Of a DNA stretch of 40,868 nucleotides, positions 25,303 through 33,672 are shown piece by piece. Numbering within the stretch: position 1 is the first letter of the stretch; the number at the start of each line of letters is the position of its first letter. The stretch is from Rhizosphaericola sp047606825. Lineage in GTDB: Bacteria > Bacteroidota > Bacteroidia > Chitinophagales > Chitinophagaceae. The stretch spans positions 1 through 40,868 of the forward strand of contig JASGDY010000042.1 of NCBI GenBank assembly GCA_047606825.1. Direction: 5' to 3'. The position numbers and the translations under genes are program-made. The notes below the pieces were generated by a model, which was given only the letters and a program-made list of their open reading frames with translations, did no database searches and was not told the DNA's origin.

Positions 25303-26739
25303 CTATTTCATGTACCCCAAAATCTTGAGCATACTCTGTGCACTTTGCTCTTTTTTGAAGAGCCAGTCGGTCAAGTTGCCGCTTTTGTCATACTCAACGA
25401 TGACATGCTTAGGAGACGGGATGAGACAGTGCTTGATACCACCGTAGCCGCTGATCTGGTCCTGGTAGGCTCCCGTATGGAAAAATCCCACATACAACGG
25501 TTCTACGTTAGCGGGGCTTTTTTCGTCTTCGTTCTTGATTTTCGGGAGAAACACTTCATTGATATGCTCTTCCGAATCGTAGTAATCGTGGCCGTCGCAG
25601 GTGATGCCGCCAAGCACCACACGCTGGTATTCGTTTTCCCATTTGTTGACGGGCAGCATCAGAAATTTTTCACCGATGCCCCAAGTATCGGGCAGCGTTG
25701 TGATAAAGGAACTGTCAATCATATACCAGCACTCGCGGTCGTTCTGGATTTTCTCCGCCAATACGCTGTAGATGTGTGCCATACTTTCCCCGACGGTAAA
25801 GCTGCCAAATTCCGTGAAGATATTGGGTTCCGGGACACGTGCTTTTTTGCAGGCTTTTTTGATATTGCCCACGATTTCGTTGATCATGAACTGGTAGTCG
25901 TATTCAAATCCCAGGCTATGCTTGATGGGAAAACCGCCGCCGATATTGATGGAATCCAGTTCGGGACATATTTTCTTGAGTTGGCAATACAGATTGATGG
26001 CCTTGTTCAGCTCTGACCAGTAATAGATGTCGTCTTTGATACCTTTGTTGAGGAAGACGTGCAGCATCTTCAACTGGTACTTGTCTTCGTTGCCTTCTAT
26101 CTCGTCCACATAAAACTCCAGGATGTCGCGTGCGCGGATGCCGAGACGGGATGTGTAGAAAGGAAAACTAGGCTCTTCCTCCGCGGCGATACGGATACCG
26201 ATTTTGAAAGGTTCGGCGCTCTTGCGCACGCCGCGCTTGTAGGCCATCAGTTCCTCCTTGTTGTCCAATATGGGTATCACGTTTTTGAAACCAGCGTTGA
26301 TCAGTTTGGACAATCGGCTCGTGTAGATTTTGGGTTTGAAGCCGTTGGCAATGATGAAAATGTCCTTGTTGATTTTTTTCTTATGGTAAAGTTCCGTGAT
26401 GATGTCGATATCGTAAGCCGATGAAGTCTCCAGATGGATACCGTATTTCAGGGCTTCCTCGACCACGAAAGAAAAATGCGAGCTTTTGGTACAATAGCAG
26501 TAGTTGTACGTACCCTCGTATTTATGTTTCTTGAAAGCCTTTTCAAAATAGGCTTTGGCACGCTCAATCTGCATACCGATCTTGGGCAGGAAGGTCAGCT
26601 TCAACGGCGTACCGTATTTTTCTACGATGGGCTTCAGGTCTAGCCCGTTAAATTCCAAATAACCATTTTTGCCTACATCAAATCCCTCCTGCGGGAAATC
26701 GAACGTCTGCTTCACCAGGTCGGTGTACGAATGCGTCAT
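25303..26739 (-). CDS. speA: Arginine decarboxylase-like PLP enzyme (fold III, short form)
   Basis: A 478-residue member of the fold type III decarboxylases, close to the short proteins annotated as arginine decarboxylase in Bacteroidota. These make agmatine for polyamines. The PLP lysine is Lys85 in YCYCTKSSH, and the PLP phosphate loop is NIGGGFPI. A C-terminal Cys/Asp region (GGITCDGHDYYDSEEH) corresponds to the second active-site half from the other subunit. I chose ATG 26739 because family members begin a few residues before FDFPQEGFDV. ATG 26799 adds 20 residues and sits closer to a TACTTTTG box, so it remains possible. Substrate could be another basic or aromatic amino acid. Confidence 0.8.
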   Translation of the reverse strand: MTHSYTDLVKQTFDFPQEGFDVGKNGYLEFNGLDLKPIVEKYGTPLKLTFLPKIGMQIERAKAYFEKAFKKHKYEGTYNYCYCTKSSHFSFVVEEALKYGIHLETSSAYDIDIITELYHKKKINKDIFIIANGFKPKIYTSRLSKLINAGFKNVIPILDNKEELMAYKRGVRKSAEPFKIGIRIAAEEEPSFPFYTSRLGIRARDILEFYVDEIEGNEDKYQLKMLHVFLNKGIKDDIYYWSELNKAINLYCQLKKICPELDSINIGGGFPIKHSLGFEYDYQFMINEIVGNIKKACKKARVPEPNIFTEFGSFTVGESMAHIYSVLAEKIQNDRECWYMIDSSFITTLPDTWGIGEKFLMLPVNKWENEYQRVVLGGITCDGHDYYDSEEHINEVFLPKIKNEDEKSPANVEPLYVGFFHTGAYQDQISGYGGIKHCLIPSPKHVIVEYDKSGNLTDWLFKKEQSAQSMLKILGYMK

Positions 26740-26824
26740 CCTCAATGGAATATTTGCGGGAAAAATCCGACCTACCGTAATAGGGTGGCTCCGTCCCATT
26801 TTAAACGAAAAATTTTTAAGCGCA

Positions 26825-26832
26825 CAAAAGTA
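26825..26832 (-). promoter_or_regulatory. Candidate -7 box (TACTTTTG) before the decarboxylase
   Basis: An exact TAnnTTTG match on the minus strand, 26 bases upstream of the ATG at 26799 and 86 bases upstream of the ATG at 26739. No convincing -33 TTTG at the preferred spacing. Confidence 0.35.
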
Positions 26833-26880
26833 GTTGTTTGTTCAATATAAAACACCGCACCGGAAAAGCATTTCAAAAAA

Positions 26881-28209
26881 TTAAAACGCCTCGTTCAGTC
26901 CCAGGAAAAACCCTTTTTGTCCGTAAGAACCCCAAGCATAGTCCAAACAGAGGTTGGTGCGCGTAGCCTTGTTGAACAAAACGCGCAGACCAGCACCGCC
27001 CGCAGGTCTCCATACGTCAAATATCTTGGTGGCCACGAGGTCGTTGGCCGTTTCCATACTGAAAAAAGTCACGCCGCTGAGCAGCTTGTTGCTTGTTATC
27101 GGAAAGCGAAATTCACCTTCAGAATAGAAAAACTGCGTTCCTCGGAAATAGCTGCTGATGTAACCACGGCCACTCCGCGCATTGGCATCCCTCCCTGTTC
27201 CCGGCAGTTCCAGATAAGGAAGATGGCCTCCCCACACGGAAGAACCCCATGCCCACAAAGCCAATACAGTCTCAGGGCTTTGCTCCGACAGGCTGATGTA
27301 TTTACGTACGTCGCCCGTAAAGACCAAAGCGTTTTGGGTACTGCCCATCCAAGTCTGGTTGAGACGCAGGCCCATATCCATGAAAAAACCTTTGTAGGGA
27401 CGGTTGATATTGTCCCTGGTCGTGTATTCCACATTGGCGAGCAGTCCGTTGGACATATATTTTGTGGAATCAAAACCATGTTTGTCACTGTAAATGCCCA
27501 TTGGCGTCTGACCAAAGGGAACACCGTTTTTGTTGGAAATATGTCGCCTGATATTGAAATCCACGCCGCCGCCGACGAACAGGTTGCCATTGATTCTTTT
27601 GTAGGCTTTCTCGCGGAAGTTGTAAAATTCGGAATGCCAGACATAAGGCTTTCTGTCCGGGTCCGTAAGGATTTCGTCGGTCTCGTTGGCACGGCTTCCC
27701 GTACCGATACCCAGGCCGAAATCCGGCGTTACGGATTTTGCAGCAATAAGGCTTCCCTGAAAATTCCACTTGTTGCCAGGCGTAAAGACATTGTGCACCA
27801 CGTAAAAATATAGAATGCCCTTTGTCGTTACAGAAGCAGACGTTGCAGCGACCGACATATAAGTTCCAGGGACATGCCCGAGCACTTTTCCTGCTACGGC
27901 TTTGATACCACCTTGTAGACCGATGGTCGGGTTGGCTGCTATATTGGGAATGATGGTGACAGGCGACCTTTTCTTGGTGGAGGCATCTTTCCCGTGTGGA
28001 TGGAAGACATCGTTCCATACATCGGCTATATCTACCTGCTGTTGAAGGATTTGCTTTTCGCGGCTGCGTTCGGAATCCAGCTTGAGCGAATCAGCGATGC
28101 GTCGTGCCGTAGAATCCTGAAGCTGGGCATACATCGTCCTCGATGCAGGAAAAAGGCACAATCCTGTCAGGAAAATGCCAAGAATCGTGCTTTGGTTTGT
28201 TAATAACAT
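26881..28209 (-). CDS. BamA/Omp85-like outer-membrane beta-barrel
   Basis: A 442-residue secreted protein with a signal peptide (cut near YAQ, residue 29) and a linker rich in charged residues up to about 90. A C-terminal 16-strand-type barrel of the bacterial surface antigen (Omp85) family follows. The GLRVLFNKATRTNLCLDYAW block and the terminal GFFLGLNEAF with a final aromatic residue are typical. POTRA domains are missing, so it is a barrel-only relative and not BamA itself. ATG 28209 is preferred; a GTG lies two codons upstream. Role is unknown; possibilities include patatin-like or lipid-related secretion barrels. Confidence 0.78.
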   Translation of the reverse strand: MLLTNQSTILGIFLTGLCLFPASRTMYAQLQDSTARRIADSLKLDSERSREKQILQQQVDIADVWNDVFHPHGKDASTKKRSPVTIIPNIAANPTIGLQGGIKAVAGKVLGHVPGTYMSVAATSASVTTKGILYFYVVHNVFTPGNKWNFQGSLIAAKSVTPDFGLGIGTGSRANETDEILTDPDRKPYVWHSEFYNFREKAYKRINGNLFVGGGVDFNIRRHISNKNGVPFGQTPMGIYSDKHGFDSTKYMSNGLLANVEYTTRDNINRPYKGFFMDMGLRLNQTWMGSTQNALVFTGDVRKYISLSEQSPETVLALWAWGSSVWGGHLPYLELPGTGRDANARSGRGYISSYFRGTQFFYSEGEFRFPITSNKLLSGVTFFSMETANDLVATKIFDVWRPAGGAGLRVLFNKATRTNLCLDYAWGSYGQKGFFLGLNEAF

Positions 28210-28215
28210 AGACAC

Positions 28216-28830
28216 AAAAATAGCTACTATTTAACATTTATGTGCCACACCGGAATATTAAAAAAGATGGATATAACCCTCTTCCAGAAAGGTCTATTGA
28301 TTCCCTTTAAGTAAAAGTCCATTTCTCCCGCGCCAAAATATTTTGCCTCTCATGTCCATTGTGGATGATCGCACATTCAAAATCCACTGTCGGTGGCGAC
28401 CTGTGGAACTGCCTTACCTTAAGTGATGAAACAATAAATAGGGCGAAAGCATTTTTTTATTGGATGATTGCCCGTAAAATCAACACTTCCAAGCCAAAAT
28501 TATCCGAAGGAAAAAAAGTGCAGAAGCTGATGAAAAGCCGACACAGCACAGGAACAGTATTGATGCTAAGAGATTAAAGTTATTGTGCCAAAAAGACTAA
28601 ACCAAAATGTCGTTTTTCGACAAAAAGGTCTGTTTTCCTTTGTATGCCGTCTGTTTCCCGAAATTGTTTGTTCTGCTTTGTATGCTGTGCAACTTTGGGA
28701 AGGAATCGACAAGCGGACAGGGTTTGACCTACTTGTCTATCGAATCTGCGTACAAGGGCTTGTGGCGGCACTTGTGTCACTATACAGTCTGAAATGGAAA
28801 GGCTGTTGAACGATGCGCGGCTGGGCCATC
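28216..28830. other. Gene-poor region, nothing recognised
   Basis: About 600 bases between the outer-membrane barrel gene and the IS5-family remnant. Short open frames exist (for example 28359-28577 and 28607-28792, plus strand), but their translations show no family, no repeat and no supportive start region. It may hold decayed mobile DNA, as the next feature is a truncated transposase. Confidence 0.5.
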
Positions 28831-28833
28831 TAA

Positions 28834-29094
28834 GAGCCTGTTTAAAAATAAAATGTAAAAAAGCTTAAGGGCATTGGTAAAAGGGGGAAACATACTTTAT
28901 TTCGAGGTACGAAACTTAAACAAGATATGTATCCAACCGATGTAACCGATGCCCAGTGGGACAATATTAAGAAATATCTGGACACAACGAGCCGGAAAAG
29001 ACAGATTAGCCTGCGCAGGGTATGGAACGCGCTGATGTATCTGTTAAAAACAGGCTGCCAGTGGCGCATGCTGCCCAGAGACTTCCGGAAATGA
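28834..29094 (+). pseudogene. Truncated IS5-family transposase remnant
   Basis: The left end GAGCCTGTTTAAA is typical of IS5-group elements. A frame from ATG 28927 encodes 55 residues, MYPTDVTDAQWDNIKKYLD through LLKTGCQWRMLPRDFRK. This is the N-terminal helix-turn-helix-like domain of IS5 transposases. It stops with TGA at 29092, where the family continues with tryptophan, and nothing beyond resembles the DDE core. The sequence at the break, 29094-29112, matches the right tip of the IS256 element at 4641-4659 in 18 of 19 bases. The element has therefore lost most of its length. Confidence 0.82.
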
Positions 29095-29157
29095 CACTTT
29101 ATGAGATACTCCTGAACAACATGGGCCAGGGTATCCCCGCGCTATACCCTCCTGCCA

Positions 29158-30198
29158 TCAAATCATGTGTTTCGACGCAATCAACTCATTGTGGGCATCC
29201 GAATCACAAACCGCAAAGCTGAAACCCGACTGGATACAATAAGCACCATATTCGCCTTTTTTGTTCAACGCCAGGAAGCCGACCTGTATTTCCTTGGATT
29301 TCTGTTCGCCGTTGTGCTTGACGATGCGGCGGACGGCTTCCTTGCAGGCGTTTTCGGGAGCGTAGCCTTGGCGCATCAGTTCGACCACGAGGTGCGTGCC
29401 GCAGATTTTGATGACTTCCTCACCCAGACCGGTGGAAACAGCAGCACCGACTTCATTGTCCACAAACAGTCCGGCACCGATAATCGGCGAATCCCCTACC
29501 CTGCCGCGCATCTTGAACGCCATGCCGCTCGTCGTACAGCTTCCGCTCAGGTTGCCGTTGGCATCAATCGCCAACATTCCAATTGTGTCGTGGTTAAATG
29601 TACCATTGGACAAGCGGTTAGGAGCAGCAGCGATTTGTCCTTTTTGGAGGTTGCCCTGTTTTTGTTCGATGTTGATCTGTGGTTTGTATTCCGATTTTTC
29701 CAGCCATTTTTTATATTCTTTTTCCGCGTCGTCCGAAAGTTTTTGCGGTTCCAACGGGAAGCCTTGGCTTACGGCAAACATCTGCGCGCCGTCGCCGACA
29801 AGATACACGTGCGGCGTTTTCTCCAATACCCGCCGCGCCACGGAAATCGGGTGTTTGATGCGTTCGAGCGCCAACACGCCGCCCGCATTGCCAAATTCGT
29901 CCATGATGCACGCATCCAAGGTCACGATGCCTTCCCTGTCCGGATTGCCGCCCAGACCGACGCAACAGTTAATCGTATCTTCCGTTACCATCACGCCTTT
30001 TTCCACGGCATCGAAGGCGCGACCTCCTGTTTTCAAAACTTCCCACGCTCCTTTGTTAGCCGCAATACCGGCGTCCCAAGTGGAGATGACCAACGGTTTT
30101 TTCACTGCCCCGCTACCGCCGGCAGCCAATACCTTGTTGCAGAACAATCCGCCCAATCCCAATGAACCCAATTGCAAAAATTGTCTTCTTTCCAGCAT
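29158..30198 (-). CDS. N4-(beta-N-acetylglucosaminyl)-L-asparaginase, Tat-type signal
   Basis: A 346-residue Ntn hydrolase of the glycosylasparaginase family. It splits the N-glycan-asparagine link. Autocleavage precedes the nucleophile Thr205 in NHDTIGMLAID, and MRGRVGDSPIIGAGLF and GHGEE-like (STGLGEEVIK) motifs form the active site. The N-terminus ERRQFLQLGSLGLGG fits a twin-arginine signal, so it is probably exported folded to the periplasm. It starts near 30198 and ends 64 bases from the IS5 remnant. It may act with secreted glycosidases on glycoproteins, but no such partner is adjacent. Confidence 0.93.
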   Translation of the reverse strand: MLERRQFLQLGSLGLGGLFCNKVLAAGGSGAVKKPLVISTWDAGIAANKGAWEVLKTGGRAFDAVEKGVMVTEDTINCCVGLGGNPDREGIVTLDACIMDEFGNAGGVLALERIKHPISVARRVLEKTPHVYLVGDGAQMFAVSQGFPLEPQKLSDDAEKEYKKWLEKSEYKPQINIEQKQGNLQKGQIAAAPNRLSNGTFNHDTIGMLAIDANGNLSGSCTTSGMAFKMRGRVGDSPIIGAGLFVDNEVGAAVSTGLGEEVIKICGTHLVVELMRQGYAPENACKEAVRRIVKHNGEQKSKEIQVGFLALNKKGEYGAYCIQSGFSFAVCDSDAHNELIASKHMI

Positions 30199-30393
30199 TT
30201 TTTATGTTTTTTTACTACCTCAAATAAATATCATTAATTCAGGATGGCTTTCGCCAAATATTAGCCACTTTTCACGCTCGACTTTCTACCTTCCACTTAG
30301 TAAAATCAGGCCTTAAATGTAGAAAAAAAAACATCTAAAATAATAAAAGCCATAACTTTAGCCTTTCTCTAAACAGAAAACAGGCATATTCGG

Positions 30394-30924
30394 ATGAAAT
30401 CAATCCTCACAGACACACAAGTCAAATTGAGCTTAAAAAGGCTTGCCCACCAGATATTGGAAAACCACCTCGAGCTGCACAACACGGTCATCATCGGCAT
30501 GCAGCCCAGAGGCGTATTCGTCAGCGACAGAATCGTGGAAGAAATCGCGACCCTGATACCCAAGGAAAATATCCGTTATGGCAAGCTAGACACGACATTC
30601 TACCGCGACGACGTGCGCTCCGAAATACATATTGCCAACGAAACGGAAATCAATTTCAGCATACAGGACAAGGCCGTCATATTGATTGATGACGTATTGT
30701 GGACAGGCCGCACGGTGCGGGCCGCGCTGGATGCACTGCTGACGTTTGGACGGCCGTCGAAAGTGGAACTGTGTGTATTGGTAGACAGGCGGTTTAACCG
30801 CGAACTACCGATACAGGCGGACTATATCGGACGCACCATCGACACCTATTTTTCCCAAAAAGTAAAAGTCCAATGGGCGGGCCACAACAATGTTAAAACG
30901 GACGGGGTACACCTCGATGGTTAA
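30394..30924 (+). CDS. pyrR: PyrR-type phosphoribosyltransferase / pyrimidine regulator
   Basis: A 176-residue type I phosphoribosyltransferase. The PRPP loop is VILIDDVLWTGRTVRAAL (about 93-110), with the PyrR-specific IIGMQPRGVFVSDRI and VLVDRRFNRELPI blocks. PyrR proteins have uracil phosphoribosyltransferase activity, and many bind pyr mRNA to control transcription. No pyr operon or attenuator is visible in the window, so the regulatory role is unproven here. clpS follows after 23 bases on the same strand, suggesting one transcript. Confidence 0.9.
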   Translation: MKSILTDTQVKLSLKRLAHQILENHLELHNTVIIGMQPRGVFVSDRIVEEIATLIPKENIRYGKLDTTFYRDDVRSEIHIANETEINFSIQDKAVILIDDVLWTGRTVRAALDALLTFGRPSKVELCVLVDRRFNRELPIQADYIGRTIDTYFSQKVKVQWAGHNNVKTDGVHLDG

Positions 30925-30947
30925 TGGAAATTTTGTAGTTTTGGCGC

Positions 30948-31259
30948 ATGGCAAGGAACAATTATCATAATTCCGTACTTCCCTGGGAAGAATCGTCCGA
31001 AGATGTCGGCGTATTGGAAGACGTAGCGTTTACCTACCAGTTGGTGCTGTGGAACGACGAGGTCAATACCTTTGACTGGGTAATCGAAACCCTTGTCGAA
31101 GTGTGCGACCATACGTTCGAACAAGCGGAACAATGTGCCCTGTTCATCCACACCAAAGGAAAATATGGCGTCAAAAACGGCGATTACGATTTCCTCAAAC
31201 CGATGCGCGACGCCATTGTCGAACGTGGCATCAATGCCACCATCGAACATAAAAAATAG
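30948..31259 (+). CDS. clpS: ATP-dependent Clp protease adaptor ClpS
   Basis: A 103-residue adaptor that hands N-degron substrates (N-terminal Leu, Phe, Tyr, Trp) to ClpA/ClpC. The ClpS core begins at YQLVLWNDEVNTFDWVIE, where Asn-Asp and downstream residues form the binding pocket. It is followed by the HTKGKYGV helix region. The N-terminal extension of about 27 residues is normal. aat starts 49 bases downstream, so adaptor and substrate-tagging enzyme are neighbours. Confidence 0.94.
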   Translation: MARNNYHNSVLPWEESSEDVGVLEDVAFTYQLVLWNDEVNTFDWVIETLVEVCDHTFEQAEQCALFIHTKGKYGVKNGDYDFLKPMRDAIVERGINATIEHKK

Positions 31260-31308
31260 CAACACTACTCCCATATTACTATTAACGCTTCACTATTCAC
31301 TAACCGTA

Positions 31309-31956
31309 GTGCCCTTACACATTTTAGACGATAGGCTTTGGTTTCCCCCCGTTGACGACGCATTGGAAGACGGACTGTTGGCTATGGGCGGCGATTTGCG
31401 TCCGGAGCGAATCCTGTTGGCATACCGCAGCGGGATTTTTCCTTGGTACGAAGATGCTGTGCCGCTTTGGTGGTCGCCCGACCCTAGGTTTGTACTTTTT
31501 CCGGAGCAACTTGTCGTAAGCCACAGTATGCGCAATGTTTTCAACAAAGGTACTTTTTCGTTTACCGTCAACAAGGCATTTGACCAGGTATTGGCAAACT
31601 GCAAAAACGTCCGGCGCAAAGAACAGGACGGCACCTGGATTACCGACGAAGTGGAAAAAGCCTACAACGAGATGCACCAGCTCGGCTATGCATACAGTGC
31701 GGAGGCATGGCAAAACGGCGCACTCGTCGGTGGTCTTTACGGCATCCGTCTGGGAAAAATGTTTTTTGGGGAAAGTATGTTCGCCAAAGCGTCCAACGCC
31801 AGCAAATTTGCGTTCATTTCCTACGTGCAGCAATTACGAAAGGAAGGCGTCGGCTTGATAGACTGCCAAGTGTACACACAACATCTGGAAAATTTAGGAG
31901 CTGAGATGATAAGCCGACAAGCTTTTAAATATTATCTGAAAAAAATGGTTGGATAA
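31309..31956 (+). CDS. aat: Leucyl/phenylalanyl-tRNA-protein transferase
   Basis: A 215-residue enzyme that adds Leu or Phe from aminoacyl-tRNA to proteins starting with Lys or Arg, making them ClpS substrates. I place the start at GTG 31309, giving MPLHILDDRLWFPPVDDA, the usual family N-terminus; the frame is open further upstream through clpS. Signature blocks GLLAMGGDL, YRSGIFPWY, WWSPDPRFVL and GESMFAKASNASKFAF are present, with a C-terminal DCQVYTQHLENLGAEMI. No other gene intervenes between it and clpS. Confidence 0.95.
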   Translation: MPLHILDDRLWFPPVDDALEDGLLAMGGDLRPERILLAYRSGIFPWYEDAVPLWWSPDPRFVLFPEQLVVSHSMRNVFNKGTFSFTVNKAFDQVLANCKNVRRKEQDGTWITDEVEKAYNEMHQLGYAYSAEAWQNGALVGGLYGIRLGKMFFGESMFAKASNASKFAFISYVQQLRKEGVGLIDCQVYTQHLENLGAEMISRQAFKYYLKKMVG

Positions 31957-31993
31957 TAGTGGAAAGTGATAAAAACCTTAACCAGCCATAGAA

Positions 31994-32028
31994 CCGCAGA
32001 GTCCTCGCCGCGGCGAGAGACTGCGCGG
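31994..32028. repeat. GCAAAGTCCC palindrome family, short copy
   Basis: A perfect 14-base palindrome CTCGCCGCGGCGAG (32004-32017) lies inside a longer imperfect stem running from CCGCAGAGTC to GACTGCGCGG. It resembles the copies at 22490, 33504 and 36126. Confidence 0.6.
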
Positions 32029-32045
32029 AGAAAAATTCTCCATTC

Positions 32046-32450
32046 TCAATCCCTAAACGCCTCGCCCCGCTTGACCCTCGTCGTGGGCAGCATCGACATT
32101 ACAAATATACCGACAGCCAATATCAACGTGATGTACAGACCCATTTTCCGGACAGGACATTCTCCCGCACTACAAGTAGAATAAAGCGAAAAATTGCGGA
32201 TGCCCCACGCAAAATTCATCGCGGCGATGAAAAGATTGATACGCTTTGCCCCGACTTTGGGTACGAGAAAAAGTACAATGTTGACCGCAGAAAAGATAAA
32301 ATGGAACAGTCCCGGTCTGCCATAGCCTAAACGTTGGGCATTCATACCCGTCGCATCAAACTGGATGCTCGGATAAAAAGCCCAAGGCAAATAACACGCA
32401 CCGACCAACAACAAACACAAAACAACACCTATCTGTTGGGAATATTTCAT
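32046..32450 (-). CDS. Small membrane protein of unknown function
   Basis: A 134-residue protein with four predicted membrane helices (about residues 7-25, 47-63, 68-84 and 104-120). A CSAGECPVRK loop between helices 3 and 4 carries two cysteines, and the C-terminus is basic. I do not recognise a family. The gene is convergent with aat and divergent from the FKBP gene. The helix pattern and codon use look like a true gene. Confidence 0.65.
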   Translation of the reverse strand: MKYSQQIGVVLCLLLVGACYLPWAFYPSIQFDATGMNAQRLGYGRPGLFHFIFSAVNIVLFLVPKVGAKRINLFIAAMNFAWGIRNFSLYSTCSAGECPVRKMGLYITLILAVGIFVMSMLPTTRVKRGEAFRD

Positions 32451-32585
32451 ATAAATAATTGAAAGTTGAAAAGGGAAAGTTGAATGTTGTAATTACTGAC
32501 GACCTGCAACCACCTTCTTTTTTAACAGGGCGCAAATGTAACACATTCCTTTTTTGCATTACTTTGCCGCTCTGAAAATATTATC

Positions 32586-33350
32586 ATGAACAAATCTACC
32601 ATTTTACTTGCAACGGCAATATTGGGAACCCAGATAGTCCCACACGCGCAGACTACCAAAAAACGCAGCGCGACGACGCACTCTGCAAAACCTGCCGCAT
32701 CCACTACCGCAGTTACTTTAAAATCAGAAACGGACTCGCTTAGTTACGCCATCGGCCTCGAAATGGCGACGTTCTACAAAGCCCAAGGCATTGACAATAT
32801 CAACATCGCTGTTTTGGACAAGGCCCTCAGGGACGGTATGTCCGAAAGCGGAACTCCATTACTTTCGCATGACGCGGCGCAGAACATCATGATGACGACC
32901 GCACAGAAAATGATGGCGAAGAAAGCGGAAGCCACGAAAAAAGAAGGTACGGATTTCCTGGCAAAAAACAAACTGAAAGACAGCGTCGTTACCTTGCCCG
33001 ACGGTCTGGAATACAAAATATTGAAAGCCGGAACCGGTCCCAAACCGACCGCCAGCGACAAGGTAAAAGTGCATTATGTCGGTACTTTGCTCGACGGAAC
33101 AGAGTTTGACAACTCCATCAAACGTGGCGAACCTTTGGACATTGAGGTCGGCGGCGTCATCAAAGGCTGGACAGAAGCATTGCAGTTGATGCCCGTCGGT
33201 AGCAAATGGCGGTTGTTCATACCGTCCGACCTGGCGTATGGCGACAGAGCCGCCGGACCTATCAAAGCAGGTTCTACGCTGATATTCGACGTGGAACTTT
33301 TGGATATTTTAAAGGAGGAAACAGCACCAGCAGATTCCACCTCCAAATAA
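32586..33350 (+). CDS. FKBP-type peptidyl-prolyl isomerase, exported
   Basis: A 254-residue exported isomerase of the Mip/FkpA type. Residues 1-22 are a signal peptide ending in AQ. An alpha-helical dimerisation region (about 45-130; LSYAIGLEMATFYKAQGID) precedes the FKBP domain (about 140-245). FKBP hallmarks are VKVHYVGTLLDGTEFDNS, GGVIKGWTEALQLMPVGSKW and SDLAYGDR. It probably folds proteins in the periplasm. The C-terminus has a short acidic and Ser/Thr tail. A terminator-like hairpin follows 26 bases after the stop. Confidence 0.93.
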   Translation: MNKSTILLATAILGTQIVPHAQTTKKRSATTHSAKPAASTTAVTLKSETDSLSYAIGLEMATFYKAQGIDNINIAVLDKALRDGMSESGTPLLSHDAAQNIMMTTAQKMMAKKAEATKKEGTDFLAKNKLKDSVVTLPDGLEYKILKAGTGPKPTASDKVKVHYVGTLLDGTEFDNSIKRGEPLDIEVGGVIKGWTEALQLMPVGSKWRLFIPSDLAYGDRAAGPIKAGSTLIFDVELLDILKEETAPADSTSK

Positions 33351-33375
33351 TCGCGGCAGGAACGACATTATTTGT

Positions 33376-33412
33376 AAAAAATCCGGGATGGCCGCGTTCG
33401 TCTCGGATTTTT
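33376..33412 (+). terminator. Terminator after the FKBP gene
   Basis: AAAAATCCG (33377-33385) pairs with CGGATTTTT (33404-33412) around an 18-base loop, ending in a T-run. It works in either direction on paper. Confidence 0.6.
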
Positions 33413-33503
33413 GCATAGATATAATAAATAACTTAGAGAGACTGTTTGAGTTAAGTTTTTCTGTACGGTTTTATATGCTTCCAAGACATAAAAACGTGTG
33501 TGC

Positions 33504-33547
33504 CTTCTCCGCAAAGTCCCCGCCGCGGAGGGGACTTTGCGGAGAAG
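33504..33547. repeat. GCAAAGTCCC palindrome, perfect copy
   Basis: An 18-bp perfect stem: CTTCTCCGCAAAGTCCCC (33504-33521) with GGGGACTTTGCGGAGAAG (33530-33547) and an eight-base loop. The matching place in the right inverted copy (36126-36156) has a related but clearly different palindrome. Confidence 0.85.
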
Positions 33548-33549
33548 AA

Positions 33550-33646
33550 ACCTCACCCCCGCCCCCTCTCCTAAAAGAGAGGGGTGTAGCGAAACCTAAC
33601 ACTTCGTGTCTCCCCTCTCACTTGGGAGAGGGGGCGGGGGTGAGGT
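33550..33646. repeat. CCTCACCCCCG palindrome, full-length copy
   Basis: Perfect 22-bp outer arms at 33550-33571 and 33625-33646. Compared with the 36022 copy the arms carry GCCCCC and GGGGGC instead of GACCCC and GGGGTC, which is a matched change. The interior keeps TGTAGCGAAACCTAACAC. Two inner hairpins (CCCTCTCC/GAGAGGG-type) can form as an alternative. Confidence 0.88.
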
Positions 33647-33672
33647 CCTAACAGCGCAGTTAAGTATGTTTT

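Larger units (their letters stand above)
33438..33672 (+). repeat. 235-bp inverted duplication, left copy
   Basis: This segment recurs inverted at 35996-36228. The outer 62 bases (33438-33499; GAGACTGTTTGAGTTAAG to AAAACGTGT) match in 60 of 62, and the inner 31 bases (33642-33672; ending AGTTAAGTATG) match perfectly. Between them lie a GCAAAGTCCC palindrome and a CCTCACCCCCGA palindrome. The first bases resemble IS5-group tips. The pair encloses the L,D-transpeptidase and epimerase genes. Confidence 0.85.

Noticed and set aside
28359..28577. Plus-strand 72-residue frame beginning MWMIAHSK
   Set aside because: No family similarity, no ribosome site, and it lies in a scar region beside an IS remnant.
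28580..28809. Overlapping frames on both strands at 28.6-28.8 kb
   Set aside because: Three frames are open together in low-information sequence; none looks like a protein.
30936..30943. TAGTTTTG as a clpS promoter
   Set aside because: It matches TAnnTTTG but lies only four bases before the ATG, so transcription would begin inside the start codon region.
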